Source of the DNA: Fagopyrum homotropicum
Lineage: Eukaryota; Streptophyta; Magnoliopsida; Caryophyllales; Polygonaceae
Direction of reading: 5' to 3'
Assembly (NCBI GenBank): GCA_033239125.1
Contig: BSWB01000004.1
Span: forward strand, 122,211,235 to 122,275,234
DNA: 64,000 nucleotides
Of this stretch, positions 1-10,788 are shown piece after piece (position 1 is the first letter of the stretch; each line of letters opens with the position of its first letter). The notes under the pieces are model-generated. The model was not told the origin of the DNA. It was given only the letters and a program-made list of their open reading frames with translations, and did not search any database. The position numbers were made by a program, and so were the translations under genes.

Positions 1-141
1 GCAATAAGGATGGTAGTTTCTCCCTTTTTCTCACATTTCCTCTCTTTTCCTTCTTTCTTTCTTGGCTTTTCTCTTGTTTACATTGTCTTTTCTTGCTTAC
101 CCATGCTTCCTGAGGCCTTTGACTCTAGTTGTTGTCATTTG

Positions 142-177
142 TTTTACTCGGGACGAGTAAAAGGTCTAAGTATGGGG
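142..177 (+). other. Hairpin plus terminal polypurine tract of element A
   Basis: TTTTACTCG (142-150) pairs perfectly with CGAGTAAAA (154-162) around a GGA loop. It is followed by five bases and AAGTATGGGG (168-177), then the LTR start at 183. The tract is the expected plus-strand priming site. The hairpin is one of eight copies of a module found at comparable positions in A, B, E1, E3 and E4. Confidence 0.8.
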
Positions 178-182
178 GAGTT

Positions 183-592
183 TGATAGGTGATGGAATCA
201 CTATCATTTAGGATAGTTTTTAGAGTCTTTTGATTGCATTTGTGTCGGTTTATTCTACTAACTCCTTGGTCCAGAAGAAGAAGACTAAAAGAAGCTAAGG
301 AAGGAGTTATAAACACTTAGGAGTGAAGATCGATCATGAAGCAAAACTTCTGTTGCCTCACCGCCCCTGCGGAGCCTTGCCACCGCCCCTGCGGGTGACG
401 CCTTACACCGGAACGCTCCCTGCGCCTTCACCAGCGCCGGCCATGAAGTGTGTCACCGCCCCTGCGCCACTCCTTGGCACCCCTGCGGTGACCTGCCCTG
501 AAGAGACGAAGACCAGCTCCCCGGCACCTCCCACTACGCCCCTGCCTGCACCTCAACCTAAGAGTTGGAAGACGAAGAGGATGTGTCACCAC
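183..592 (+). repeat. 3' LTR of element A, part 1
   Basis: The LTR begins TGATAGG directly after the polypurine tract and aligns with LTR B and solo LTR C. It is interrupted at 588-592 (ACCAC), which is the left copy of the target duplication of E1. Joined to 13822-14935 it gives about 1524 bp, in line with the 1504 bp of LTR B. Confidence 0.85.
588..592. repeat. Target site duplication of E1, left copy
   Basis: ACCAC is repeated exactly at 13817-13821, flanking the two ends of E1. Five bases is the usual Ty3 integrase product. Confidence 0.95.
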
Positions 593-2356
593 TGTTAGCA
601 TGAAATATTGTGATATTTTAGGCACGTTTTCTAAACGTATTTGATTTATATTGATAGTCTTTGATTGAACTTTGTGCATATGTGAGCTAGTATTACCTAT
701 ATTGTCGATATGGATGTCTACACTAGTTCTATGTTGATTATAGGTGATTTGGAGCTATTTCCGAACGGAATCGAACAAAGGAGAGTTGAGTTGATATGTC
801 CATGGATTGAGGACATTCTTTGGAAGCAAATTGGAGTTTTAGCTTGAGGAATGCACGAGTTTAGGGAAGAATCACGTTCTTGCCCTAAACCACGCCCTAA
901 AATACGGCCGTATCACGTTCCACGTTCAATTCCACGACCGTGGATTTGGAGTCAGAAATTCATGTTCATTCCAGAGGATTACACGGCCGTGGAACATATG
1001 GTGCAAACCGTATTTGTTTCCACGCTCTAAATTACGGTCGTGGAACACTTCCACGACCGTGATCTTGGCAAATCTTTTCGCCACACTTTGAATCCACGAT
1101 CTTTTAAAGATTGGGCCGGGCCAACATTTTGCCCTGCACTATAAAAAGACGGACGAAGCAAGAATCCGACACCTTGGCTTACCCCCGCTTACCCTCATTC
1201 ATCACCGCTTAGACACGCTTACACTTCACTTAGCCTTGGTTGGAAGCATTGACATCTCTTTGGGAGGAGATCGAAGTTCGTGTTCGGCAATTCCTCTAAT
1301 CTCGCACTTTTGGTGGAGATTACTGTTGAGATCTCCGGATTGACGGAAGATCGAAGTTCTTGGAAGATTTTGCAAGAAGATCTCTCTTCTTGTTTAGGTT
1401 TGATTTGGAAAACGGATTGACATCCCGTTTTCTCTTCTTTCCTAAGGTGGTGATTGTTTGTTTTACTTTGAATCTTTTGACATTGCTTGTTCTCTTTGTG
1501 ACTTTGAGATTGAATTGAAGATTATTGAAAGTTCTTGAAAGTTTTCATCTTTTTATCTTTTAATTCTTGAATTGATATCAACATGACTGTTATTGGCTAA
1601 AAACCCTTAACGATTCTAAGGTGAAGGGTTGATAGTTGTGGCTTAGATGATGATAGATCGATCGCAAACAGATTAGACCCTGAGAGTTAGAGAGACTCGT
1701 CGACAACCCTAAATTACGGTCTGTTCTTGAGTCCACGGCCGTGGAATCTCAAGAACTAACCGTGATTTCCCTTAAAGTCTACGAACCTGCTTTTACTTTA
1801 ATCTAAAGTTAAAGATTTGCTTTAGCTTAGTTTAGACTTGTCTTTTCTAGGTGGTAGTGAAGCCTCAACAACCTCTACCTCGATTGTGAGTGTCACAACC
1901 TCAATCGGTTAAATTAGTCTTGATCCTTGGATTACAAGTTTGGGTATTTGACACTAATTCTCATCTTTAGAATCTTTCTATATTGAGCCTCAACAACATG
2001 TATAGAGAGTGCCTTGTAGGTGAGTTATATAAGGTTTTTGGAACTTTACCGTACGATTACCTTACATTAGTATACCTTTGCATATCTCAACTCTGTCTTT
2101 ACATCATTAAGTATATCTTGAATCGATTGCCACAGCTGGATACCTGGATCTTTAGGATTGTTGTTTTCCCAATATTTACAAAACCCCTATACTTACTTGC
2201 TTGATAATCTGCAATCGAGTTCGTTCCCCCCAAATCCCTGTGTTCGATACTCTGGAATACTTGCTTAACTATATCGATCCGTACACTGCGGGTTCGCTGC
2301 TTGATTCTAGTTTTATAAATTTAAAACTTATTTGCACACACCTCTAGGGGCGAACA
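593..2356 (+). repeat. 5' LTR of E1
   Basis: The LTR runs from TGTTAGCATG to GGGCGAACA (TG...CA ends) and is 1764 bp. It carries several CCACGGCCGTGG-type phrases (around 900-1075 and 1733-1744) and a TATA box at 1140. A 73-aa open frame at 1983-2204 starts at a non-ATG codon and is not considered a gene. Confidence 0.95.
1140..1147 (+). promoter_or_regulatory. TATA box of the E1 LTR promoter
   Basis: TATAAAAA lies about 550 bp into the LTR, a plausible U3/R boundary upstream of transcription start. The same sequence is at 12600-12607 in the 3' LTR. Confidence 0.6.
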
Positions 2357-2362
2357 AGTTTT

Positions 2363-2380
2363 TGGCGCCGTTGCCGGGGA
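2363..2380 (+). other. Primer binding site, tRNA-Asp type
   Basis: TGGCGCCGTTGCCGGGGA lies six bases after the LTR end. It is complementary to the 3' end of plant tRNA-Asp(GUC), the primer usual for Athila elements. The same 18-mer and the same 6-base spacer occur in E3 and E4 on the other strand. Confidence 0.92.
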
Positions 2381-2457
2381 TTTGGTTTAGGCCGAATCCG
2401 GTAGCCGGTTGTCAAGCTTGGGAGCTTGCTCTCGTTATTTGATATCTCTTTGAGTGC

Positions 2458-4266
2458 ATGCGCAGGTCTAGGAACACCGAAGATCTCTTACCTCTTGATC
2501 AAGAGCTAGAGAAAACCTTGAGGCAAAAGCGCAAGGAAAAGAAGATGGCTGAAGAACACGAACGTGATCTTCAAACGGAGTTGCCGGAGAAGGAAGCTCA
2601 ACTCCGATGGAATGAGACTCTCCGCCAGGATGAGATGGATCGTCATCAATCTCAAGTTAACGGTCTACAAGACATGATCTTCCAAATGAGGATAGAGATG
2701 AGCGACCTTAAGAATAAAGGAAGCAAGAAATCCTCAAGAAGGAGATCAAGGTCTAGAAGAAAAAGCCACTCATCCGCTGATGATAGTGACTCTTCCATGC
2801 CACCGTTAGAAGAGATTGATCCCACGATCAATATGAATCCTTTCCATCCACAAGGAGCTGCTAATCGCCGCATTCCACCTAGGAATGTGAGAGTCGAACG
2901 TGTGGATAATGAGCCAAGAACTCTTGGCCAGCGGATGGATCCAACACAACAAACACGCCGCTTGGGTGTGAAATTTGATGCTGAAGATGTGCAAGGGTTT
3001 AGCTTTAACCCTCAAGTTATCACTCTTGTTCGCCAAAGCCAGTTTGGCGGTACAAGCGCTGAATCTCCACACCAACACTTGCAAAACTTTGAGTGTATGA
3101 TGGAGACGATGAGACCGAAGAACGCTACTACCAACAGCTATAAGCTCAAGCCGTTCTTTTTCTCTTTGAAAGGGAAAGCGTTGTCTTGGTATCAAGCTCT
3201 TCCCAATGGGAAACTAGACACGTGGGAAGACCTTTCCGCGGAGTTCCTCACCAAATTCTTTCTGCCCTCCAAAACAGCGAAACTTAGAGGTAAGATTAAT
3301 GCCTTTTCAATGAGACCTAACGAAAGTTTGTTTCAATCTTGGGAAAGGTTTCAGGACTTGCTCTTGGATTGCCCTCATCATGGCATATCCAAGCTTGCCT
3401 TGCTGGAGATCTATTACAAGGGGTTGGATGCGGGAACGCAATTCAACCTCCAATCCCTCTCATGCGGAACGTTCATGGACATGAGAGAAGATGACGCTTG
3501 GGACTTCATTGAGAAGCAAGCAAGAGTCATAGAGAAGTATTCCCACCGGAAAGCGGAGGGAAATCGCGTGGAGCAAGGAGCGAAGCTCACACATGAAGCT
3601 CAAAATCAAATTTTCTCCCTCAACAATGAGATCAAAGAGTTGAAGGAGACTATCAAGACCAACTTCCCAAAGCAACAAGAGAAGGATGTTGGCTATTTGG
3701 GCAACAACAATGGCGGTGATAACACCAACCGCAACAACAATAACCGGAACAATAACCGGAATAACAATTGGAATGGAAACAACAACAACCGGAACAACAA
3801 CAATTGGAACAACAATAGGGGTTCAAACAATAACAATTGGCGCTCCAATCAACAAAATTCCGGTAACTCCTATCCTTCCAATTCTAATTCGCTAACTCCA
3901 CCTTCCTCTTCCTCTACTCCTTTGAAAAGCCAGGGGCAATCATCTAATGGAGCAAACAATACGGGAAAGGAGAAGTCCGATCCCATGTTGGAAATAATCT
4001 TGGGAAAGCTTCAAGGATTGGAGAACCGCCTCATCAAGGTTGATGATCAAGTCTCTAAGGTTGACAAAGCTCAAAAAGTTTTGGAAAACCAATTGTTCAA
4101 CCACGCGGAGGAAGTCCCTAGAAATCAAGGGAAACTTCCAGGAAAGACGGAGGACAACCCTAAGGGAAGGGTAATGGCGATTACAACTAGGAGCGGGGTG
4201 ACTACCACCGATCCGCAGCCTACGTTCGTTGAAGTCCCCATAGAGAAGGACAAAGGAAAGGGGTGA
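2458..4266 (+). CDS. gag: E1 gag-like protein, 602 codons, no zinc knuckle
   Basis: This is the structural gag protein that would form the cytoplasmic virus-like particle. The N-terminus (about residues 1-110) is highly charged, probably coiled coil, with an Arg/Ser-rich stretch. A plant Retrotrans_gag domain follows at about residues 200-365, containing the LSWYQALP and FLTKFFLP blocks. Residues about 414-468 are almost pure Asn with interspersed Arg and Trp, encoded by AAC/AAT repeats. No CCHC knuckle is visible anywhere, and the stretch before the Asn-rich tract has no Cys; Athila gags normally carry a knuckle near here. The ORF ends at a TGA at 4264, where a 27-bp repeat shifts the frame relative to pol. 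The start is the first ATG after the primer site; the next in-frame ATG would lose about 29 residues. Confidence 0.85.
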   Translation: MRRSRNTEDLLPLDQELEKTLRQKRKEKKMAEEHERDLQTELPEKEAQLRWNETLRQDEMDRHQSQVNGLQDMIFQMRIEMSDLKNKGSKKSSRRRSRSRRKSHSSADDSDSSMPPLEEIDPTINMNPFHPQGAANRRIPPRNVRVERVDNEPRTLGQRMDPTQQTRRLGVKFDAEDVQGFSFNPQVITLVRQSQFGGTSAESPHQHLQNFECMMETMRPKNATTNSYKLKPFFFSLKGKALSWYQALPNGKLDTWEDLSAEFLTKFFLPSKTAKLRGKINAFSMRPNESLFQSWERFQDLLLDCPHHGISKLALLEIYYKGLDAGTQFNLQSLSCGTFMDMREDDAWDFIEKQARVIEKYSHRKAEGNRVEQGAKLTHEAQNQIFSLNNEIKELKETIKTNFPKQQEKDVGYLGNNNGGDNTNRNNNNRNNNRNNNWNGNNNNRNNNNWNNNRGSNNNNWRSNQQNSGNSYPSNSNSLTPPSSSSTPLKSQGQSSNGANNTGKEKSDPMLEIILGKLQGLENRLIKVDDQVSKVDKAQKVLENQLFNHAEEVPRNQGKLPGKTEDNPKGRVMAITTRSGVTTTDPQPTFVEVPIEKDKGKG

Positions 4267-4286
4267 CTACCACCGATCCGCAGCCT
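4195..4286 (+). repeat. 27-bp direct repeat at the gag/pol junction
   Basis: The 27 bases at 4195-4221 recur exactly at 4260-4286, an offset of 65 bases. As 65 is not a multiple of three, the second copy puts the downstream protease frame out of register with gag. Skipping one 65-base offset would bring the two frames together, so the repeat is the likely cause of the break. Confidence 0.8.
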
Positions 4287-7200
4287 CCCCTACCGTTCCC
4301 TCAATCTAGAGCGCGAGCGCGCCTAGACAAACAATTCGGTAAGTTCATAGAACTCATGAGCAAGCTGCATATTAATATACCCTTCATTGACGCTATTGTA
4401 GGTATGCCGGCTTATGGCAAGTTCTTGAAGGAGCTTCTCTCTAACAAGAGGAAGCTAGAAGATTTCGGTGAGGTCAAGATGAGTTCGGATTCTTCGGATC
4501 TCATCAAGACTATGAAGGAGAAAATGCCCCCAAAGTTGAAGGATCCGGGGTCATTTTGCATTCCCATTGGAGTGGAAGATGTCACATACGACGCTTTATG
4601 TGACTTGGGAGCAAGTGTGAGCATCATACCACTTGCATTATGCAGGAAGATCGGTTTAGGCGATCCTAAACCGGTCAAGATGACGTTATACATGGCGGAT
4701 CGATCCATCACTCGCCCCGTCGGTATTGTAGAAGACGTCCCGGTCAAGCTAGGTAAATTCTTTGTCCCCATTGATTTTGTCGTGCTTGACATTCCTGCAG
4801 ATAGTCCGGTCCCGATCATACTCGGAAGACCGTTTCTTGCAACTTCCGGCTGTATGGTCGATTGCAAGAATGGGAGACTCGCTTTTGATATTGGAGAAGA
4901 GAAAGTAGAGTTCGTTCTTTCCACTCTAGTAAAGGAGCCAATCTTTGACGAGGATATTTACGATATCCAAGATGAAGAAGGTTTGTCTAGGGAGGAGGTA
5001 AGTGTGATTCTCTTTAACGATCCTTTACAAAAGGTTATCACTATGAGTCTAACCAATGTAGGGGAAGAAGAAGAGTGCAAAGAGGAAATTGAAGCCTTAG
5101 AAGCACAAGAAGAGATGCATGAAGTGGAGTTTGAGAAACTCCACGATGAGGCTGAGAATGTAAGAATCCACGGTCATACCCTGTATTCCACGACCGTGGA
5201 TTTCACAACCAAAATCGACCTCCATTCCAGGGGATTACACGGCCGTGGAACATATGGAGAGGCCGTAATTCTGACCGTGGAAGAGGGTGATCGGCTTACT
5301 TCTTCAACTTCTTTTGATTCTTCTCCAAACCACTCAACAACCTTAGAAACTTCTAAGGAAACGTCGGATGCCCCTCAAGGACCATTGGAAGCTCCGAAAG
5401 TGATGGAAGTCAAACCACTTCCTACTCATCTAAGGTACGCCTTTCTTGGATCTAATTCTACCTTTCCGGTCATTGTTAGCTCTGAACTAAGCATAGATGA
5501 ACATGAACAGCTCATGATAGTCCTTAGGAAACATAGAAAAGCCATAGGCTACACTATCGAGGACTTAGTAGGAATTAAACCCTCCCTATGTATGCATAAG
5601 ATACTAATGGAGGAGGATTTTAGAACTTCAAGACAACCTCAAAGGCGGTTGAATCCGACCATGAAGGAGGTTGTCAAGAAGGAAATTCTTAAACTTCTTG
5701 ATGTAGGTATCATCTATCCTATCTCCGATAGCAAATGGGTGAGTCCAGTTCAAGTAGTTCCAAAGAAGGGAGGAATGACGGTCATCACCAATAAGAACAA
5801 CGAACTCATTCCTACCCGAACCGTGACTGGATGGCGAATGTGCATAGACTACCGCAAGCTCAACAACGCAACGCGGAAGGATCACTTTCCCTTGCCATTC
5901 ATCGATCAAATGCTTGAAAGGTTAGCACAACATTCACATTTTTGCTACCTTGACGGTTATAGTGGTTTCTTTCAGATCCCGATACATCCGGACGATCAGG
6001 AGAAGACCACATTCACGTGCCCTTGGGGTACGTTCGCCTATAGGAGAATGCCATTCGGGCTTTGCAACGCCCCAGCCACCTTTCAACGGTGCATGATGGC
6101 CATCTTCTTCGAGTACGTAGAGAAAATCATGGAAGTCTTCATGGACGACTTCTCCGTATATGGTTCCTCTTTTAACGATTGCCTTTCTAACCTTTCTCTT
6201 GTTTTACAACGTTGTGAAGACACTAACCTAGTTCTTAATTGGGAGAAGTGTCAGTTCATGGTTAAGGAAGGAATCGTATTAGGTCACTTAGTCTCTAGTA
6301 GAGGGATAGAGGTAGACAAGGCTAAGATAGAGACCATAGAGAAACTTCCTCCCCCAATTTCGGTGAAAGGGATAAGAAGTTTCCTAGGACATGCTGGATT
6401 TTATAGACGTTTCATTAAAGACTTTTCTAAGATATCAAAACCTCTCACTAATCTATTGATGAAGGATGCAGTTTTTGAGTTTTCATAGGAATGTTTAGAT
6501 GCGTTTAACAACATTCGGCAAACTCTAATTTCAGCACCTATTATCCAACCCCCGGATTGGACTCTCCCCTTCGAGATTATGTGCGATGCTAGTGACGTAG
6601 CTATTGGAGCTGTTCTTGGACAACGAAAGGAAGGGCGAACCCATGCCATATACTACGCTAGCAAGACGCTAGACGAAGCTCAACTCAACTACGCCACTAC
6701 AGAGAAAGAGTTTCTAGCCATTGTCTACGCTATTGACAAGTTTCGCTCTTATCTTGTAGGTGCAAAGGTGATTGTCTACACGGATCATGCTGCGATCCGG
6801 TACCTCCTTGCGAAGAAAGACGCGAAGCCAAGGCTAATTAGATGGATTCTTCTCCTACAAGAATTCGATCTTGAGATCCGCGACAAGAAAGGTTCAGAAA
6901 ATTCTGTTGCGGATCATTTGAGTCGCCTCACACATCTAGAGGACGACCATCTACCCATTGATGACTCCTTTCCGGACGAACATCTACACATCATAGAGGA
7001 GTGCATCAACGTGATCTCCAAAGGTAATGAACCATGGTTTGTTGATTTTGTTAACTATTTGGTTTGCCAAGAGATACCGCCCGGACTATCCTACGCACAA
7101 AGGAAGAAGTTCTTTAAGGACGTCCGGGAATACTATTGGAACGAGCCTCTCCTCTTTAAGAGAGGTCCGGATGGCATCATCCGGCGATGTGTGCCGGAAG

Positions 7201-8309
7201 ATGAGATGCAAAGTGTCATCCGCCATTGTCATTCACTACCTTGTGGAGGACACGCTAGTTCGAACAAGACTAGCGCAAAGGTATTGCAATCTGGATTCTA
7301 TTGGCCTACTTTATTTAGAGATGTGCAATCCTTTGTCTCTTGCTGCGATGCTTGTCAAAGAACAGGCAATATTTCTAGAAGGAACGAGATGCCCCTCAAC
7401 AACATCCAAGAGGTGGAGATTTTCGACGTTTGGGGAGTCGATTTCATGGGACCATTCCCATCTTCTTGTGGAAACCAATACATACTATTGGCGGTAGACT
7501 ACGTTTCTAGATGGGTGGAAGCAATTGCCTCTCCCACAAATGATGCCATGGTGGTGGTTAAGTTCTTCAACAAGACCATATTTCCGCGATTTGGAACACC
7601 AAGGACAATCATTAGTGATGGGGGTTCTCACTTCATAGCCCGTCGCTTTGAAGCTCTTCTAGCTAAGTATGGGGTTACTCACAAGATCGCTACCCCTTAC
7701 CATCCACAAACGAGTGGACAAGTTGAGATCTCAAATAGGGAGATCAAGGGAATTCTAGAGAAGACGGTTTCAAGGACTAGGAAGGATTGGTCCTTGAAAC
7801 TAGATGATGCATTATGGGCGTACCGGACTGCGTACAAGACTCCCATAGGAACCACACCATACAACCTTGTGTATGGGAAGTCTTGTCATTTGCCGGTAGA
7901 GCTGGAGCACAAAGTGTTTTGGGCTATCAAGTGGCTGAATTTCGGCATGAAGGAAGCAGGAGAGAAGCATCTCCTAGACATCAATAAGCTGGATGAACTT
8001 CGCTTGAACGCCTATGAAAACGCTAAGATCTACAAGGAAAGAGCAAAGCGTTGGCATGATAAGCATATCATTCCACAGGACTTCAAAGAAGGGGATCAAG
8101 TTCTCCTCTTCAATTCAAGACTTCGCCTCTTTCCACATAAGCTTAAATCCCGTTGGACCGGACCTTTTCTAATTAAACGTATTTTCTCCCATGGTGCAGT
8201 TGAAGTATGGGGTGAAGCTAGCGGAAGTTTTAAGGTGAACGGTCAACGACTCAAGAAGTACACACCGGAACTCCAAGCTGAGGAGTTTGCGCCTACCGCA
8301 CTCGAATAA
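4263..8309 (+). pseudogene. pol: E1 pol: protease, RT, RNaseH, integrase, with one in-frame stop
   Basis: A single reading frame of 1349 codons is interrupted only by TAG at 6486-6488. It has no ATG of its own and should be read as a continuation of gag. Domains in order: aspartic protease with LCDLGAS (catalytic Asp near residue 114); a long acidic linker (about 235-400); reverse transcriptase with FMDDF (Asp 628/629); RNase H with CDAS (Asp 775), TTEKE and VYTDH; an integrase zinc finger ending CDAC; and the integrase core with Asp 1060, Asp 1119 and Glu 1155. The last two are spaced D-x35-E as in active enzymes, and a GPF-type C-terminal module follows. The stop falls between RT and RNase H. 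All catalytic residues I can see are present. Part of the linker (5185-5257) is homologous to an LTR segment. Confidence 0.92.
5185..5257 (+). repeat. LTR-like segment inside the pol linker
   Basis: 19 bases at 5185-5203 and 35 bases at 5223-5257 match LTR positions 929-947 (exactly) and 967-1001 (one mismatch), with the same 38-base offset between the blocks. The segment contains CCACGACCGTGG and CACGGCCGTGG and is translated as part of the protease-RT linker. Confidence 0.85.
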
Positions 8310-9138
8310 GTGCGAGAATGGTCTAGCTACGGACCTTAAACAAAGCGCTTCTTGGGAGGCAACCCAAGGTATTGCATTTTTGTTTTTGTTTTCGATTCAT
8401 AGTTTAGCTTAGAATAGACGTTTTCGCTTTATTTTGCCTCGATTTCTTCCGGTATGTTCGTGTTTTTGGTTGTAGGATCGATGGAAAAGGAGAAAGGGAG
8501 AATAATGTCGAAGAAGAGCGACGAAATTTGGACTTTGAAGCTTTACAGAAGGTTCCACGGTCTAAATTACGGTCGTCATAGCTACAGTGGCCGTAATTCT
8601 CAAAAGCCTTTGAAAAATCACCAAAACCACGGGTCCGTACACTTCCACGGCCGTGGAACACCCCGACAGACCGTGATTTTCAAAATTTTGCCTGCGACTA
8701 TATAAGCCACATTCTTCACAAAATTTCCCAAAAACTTACCCCTTTCCACGCCCTAAACGCCGAAACCCCACGACCTCCTCCAATTCCTCGTTTTCTAATC
8801 GTTTTCAACGATTCTTCATCCTAAACTGCAGCAAATCCAACCACGAACAAGATCCAAGCGACAAACCGAGCGGAAATCCATCAACAAACGTGCATTTCGG
8901 GTTTTTCAATCCGAAAAAGAGGTTTATTCTTTCTTCTTGATTTTCACGGATTTGGTTCGTTTTTGCTATAGATTTTTAGGAAGAACTGACAAAGACTGGA
9001 AGGAATTAGATTAGGACTGCTTGTTGTGGTGATTGTTGGTGAATTTGCTGAGATTCGCAAGATTCTGAGACGAATCACGGTCTCTGGGTAAACCACGGCC
9101 GTGGAACCTGAAGAACAGACCGTAATTTTTGGTGAAAA
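8310..9138 (+). other. Spacer between pol and the env-position ORF of E1
   Basis: No convincing ORF lies here. The spacer contains the AGGCAA-loop hairpin (8351-8368) and two clusters of the CCACGGCCGTGG phrase (around 8553-8685 and 9075-9128). It ends directly before the ATG of the last ORF. It would be the leader of any spliced or internally started mRNA for that ORF. Confidence 0.7.
8351..8368 (+). other. Hairpin with AGGCAA loop after pol (E1)
   Basis: CTTGGG pairs with CCCAAG around the loop AGGCAA, 41 bases after the pol stop and preceded by GCGCTT. The same structure is at 17179-17196 in B (stem CTCGGG/CCCGAG) and, on the minus strand, at 27999-28016 in E3 and 57579-57596 in E4. Confidence 0.8.
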
Positions 9139-10706
9139 ATGGATTTCGTAAGGAGAGTGTCAGGAAGGATAAAGGAGAAGAAGGGAGAGCAGAATAAGAA
9201 AAGAAAGGGCAACCCCTCCACCTCTAGGGCACCACCACCCTCATCTCCTTCACTACCATCTTCACCTTCACCTCCATCTTCACCTCCTCACCCTAGCATC
9301 CCAACCATACATGAGAACCACCTTGCTGCACTTGACGGGATCAAGGAGAGGACAGTGATAGGTCCTAGGTATTTGTTGTTGGAGGATCTACATCCTCTCA
9401 ACATAGTTGATGATCTTACATGGCTCTTGGATAGAGCCGGATTGCTTGTCTTCACGAACATTCGTGAAGACGCCTATGAGGAGATCACCCGGGAGGTTGT
9501 GACGTCCTTCGAGCACAGCCACGTAGATAGGACCGTCTCCTTCCGTCTCATGGAACAAGACTACCATTTGAGTATTGTTGAGTTTGGGACCATTTTCGGG
9601 TTCCATGAGACCTATAACGGTCGATTTCCTAGTGGAGTTTACCCCAAGAACTTTTGGGAGGAAGTAGCGATGATATACGCCGACGAGGACCGTTGGCAAC
9701 CCGCCGATACCAAGGCTAGATTGATGTACCATCTAGCCTTGAAGATAGCACACCGCGTTCTTTCGGAGTGTCTCTTTCCTAGGACGGAGACGCCCCAAAA
9801 GATCAAGACGGATGAGCTATTCTTGCTCTATAGCATGATATACGGTCGCCGTGCAGATTGTGCCACTCTTTTGGCGGCTACGATGAGTAAACTCAAGAAC
9901 AAGAAAAAGGGGAACATTGGATATGGTGGGATAGTTACCCACATTGCTAGGACATTTGGTGTAGATTTTTCTGCTTGCACCCGTATACCGGCGGTTCCTT
10001 TAGGGCTACACGCATTTATGGTTAGGGGACTCATCTTCCCCACACATGGAGGTCCGCCTTATGCGGGCATGCCTTGGGAGACTAGGACGGGTAGGGGATT
10101 GAGTGGTTGCCGGAGTATTCCATTGTGGCGGGACGCCACAATTGGAAGGAGACGTTTGTTGCGATGCATGCGAACAGGCTAGTAGCTCCCCCTTACGTTC
10201 CACCACCGGTTGTGGAGGAGGAGGACATGGGAGATCAGTACGAGAGTGGTGGAGGAGCGGAGCACGAGTTTGGCATGTTTCCGGATCAGCCGGAGGCGGC
10301 CCCGGATCTACCTAGACGCTCTCCACGTCCGGCTAGAGCCTCAGGCTCGTCATCTCGCCGCGCTAGTGTGAGTGAGAGGCCCACGTGGATGGCCACACCT
10401 CCCACATGGTATTCCATCCCACATCCTTGGTCCACGGAGCAGCCAGCAGCACCACCACCGCCACCAGCACCAGCACCATCCGATGCCCCATCATGGTACA
10501 GTCACGCCCCGGGATGGTACGAGCATATGCCGGATTGGGCTACCGGACTTTCAGAGAGAGTAGGAGCGCTAGAGATTCGGGCGGATGCTAGAGACGGACG
10601 CTTAGACGACCTTGACCACATGATGAGGGACGTCTACCGCCAGCAGTTTGGGCGGTTCTATGATCCGAGTTTCTCTCTATTCTCACCTCCGCCGGCGCCG
10701 CAGTGA
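9139..10706 (+). pseudogene. E1 ATHILA ORF-1-like protein in the env position, frameshifted
   Basis: The first frame (9139-10182) starts with a basic, then Ser/Pro-rich N-terminus (residues about 1-55). It continues with a long globular region that I recognise as the plant ATHILA ORF-1 family placed after pol in Athila elements. Between about 10090 and 10100 the frame shifts, and the homologous C-terminus continues in another frame to 10706. That part has Pro-rich and WYS/WYEHMPDWA segments and a C-terminal helix like the one in B. I see no clear signal peptide or membrane helix, so an envelope role is not supported by the sequence; the function is unknown. Confidence 0.75.
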
Positions 10707-10788
10707 TTGGACGCATGATCGTTGTTTTAGACATTCCCGCCACCATTTGTGAGTTTCTTTTTCTTTTCTTCTTTTCTTTATTTCTTTT

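Larger units (their letters stand above)
1..592 (+). mobile_element. Element A, 3' internal end and first part of its 3' LTR (Athila-like)
   Basis: Positions 1-182 match 19861-20037 of element B almost word for word, including the terminal polypurine tract, so this is the last internal part of an Athila-like element whose body lies left of the window. The 3' LTR starts at 183 with TGATAGGTGATGG, as in B (20038) and C (22725). It is cut at 592 by the insertion of E1 and resumes at 13822. It contains repeated GC-rich phrases of the type CCGCCCCTGCGG. No intact gene is present. Confidence 0.85.

Noticed and set aside
1983..2204. 73-codon open frame in both E1 LTRs
   Set aside because: It starts at a non-ATG codon, and its conservation is explained by the near-identity of the two LTRs; no recognisable domain.
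9388..9732. Minus-strand 114-codon frame over the E1 last ORF
   Set aside because: Mirror of a real coding frame on the other strand.
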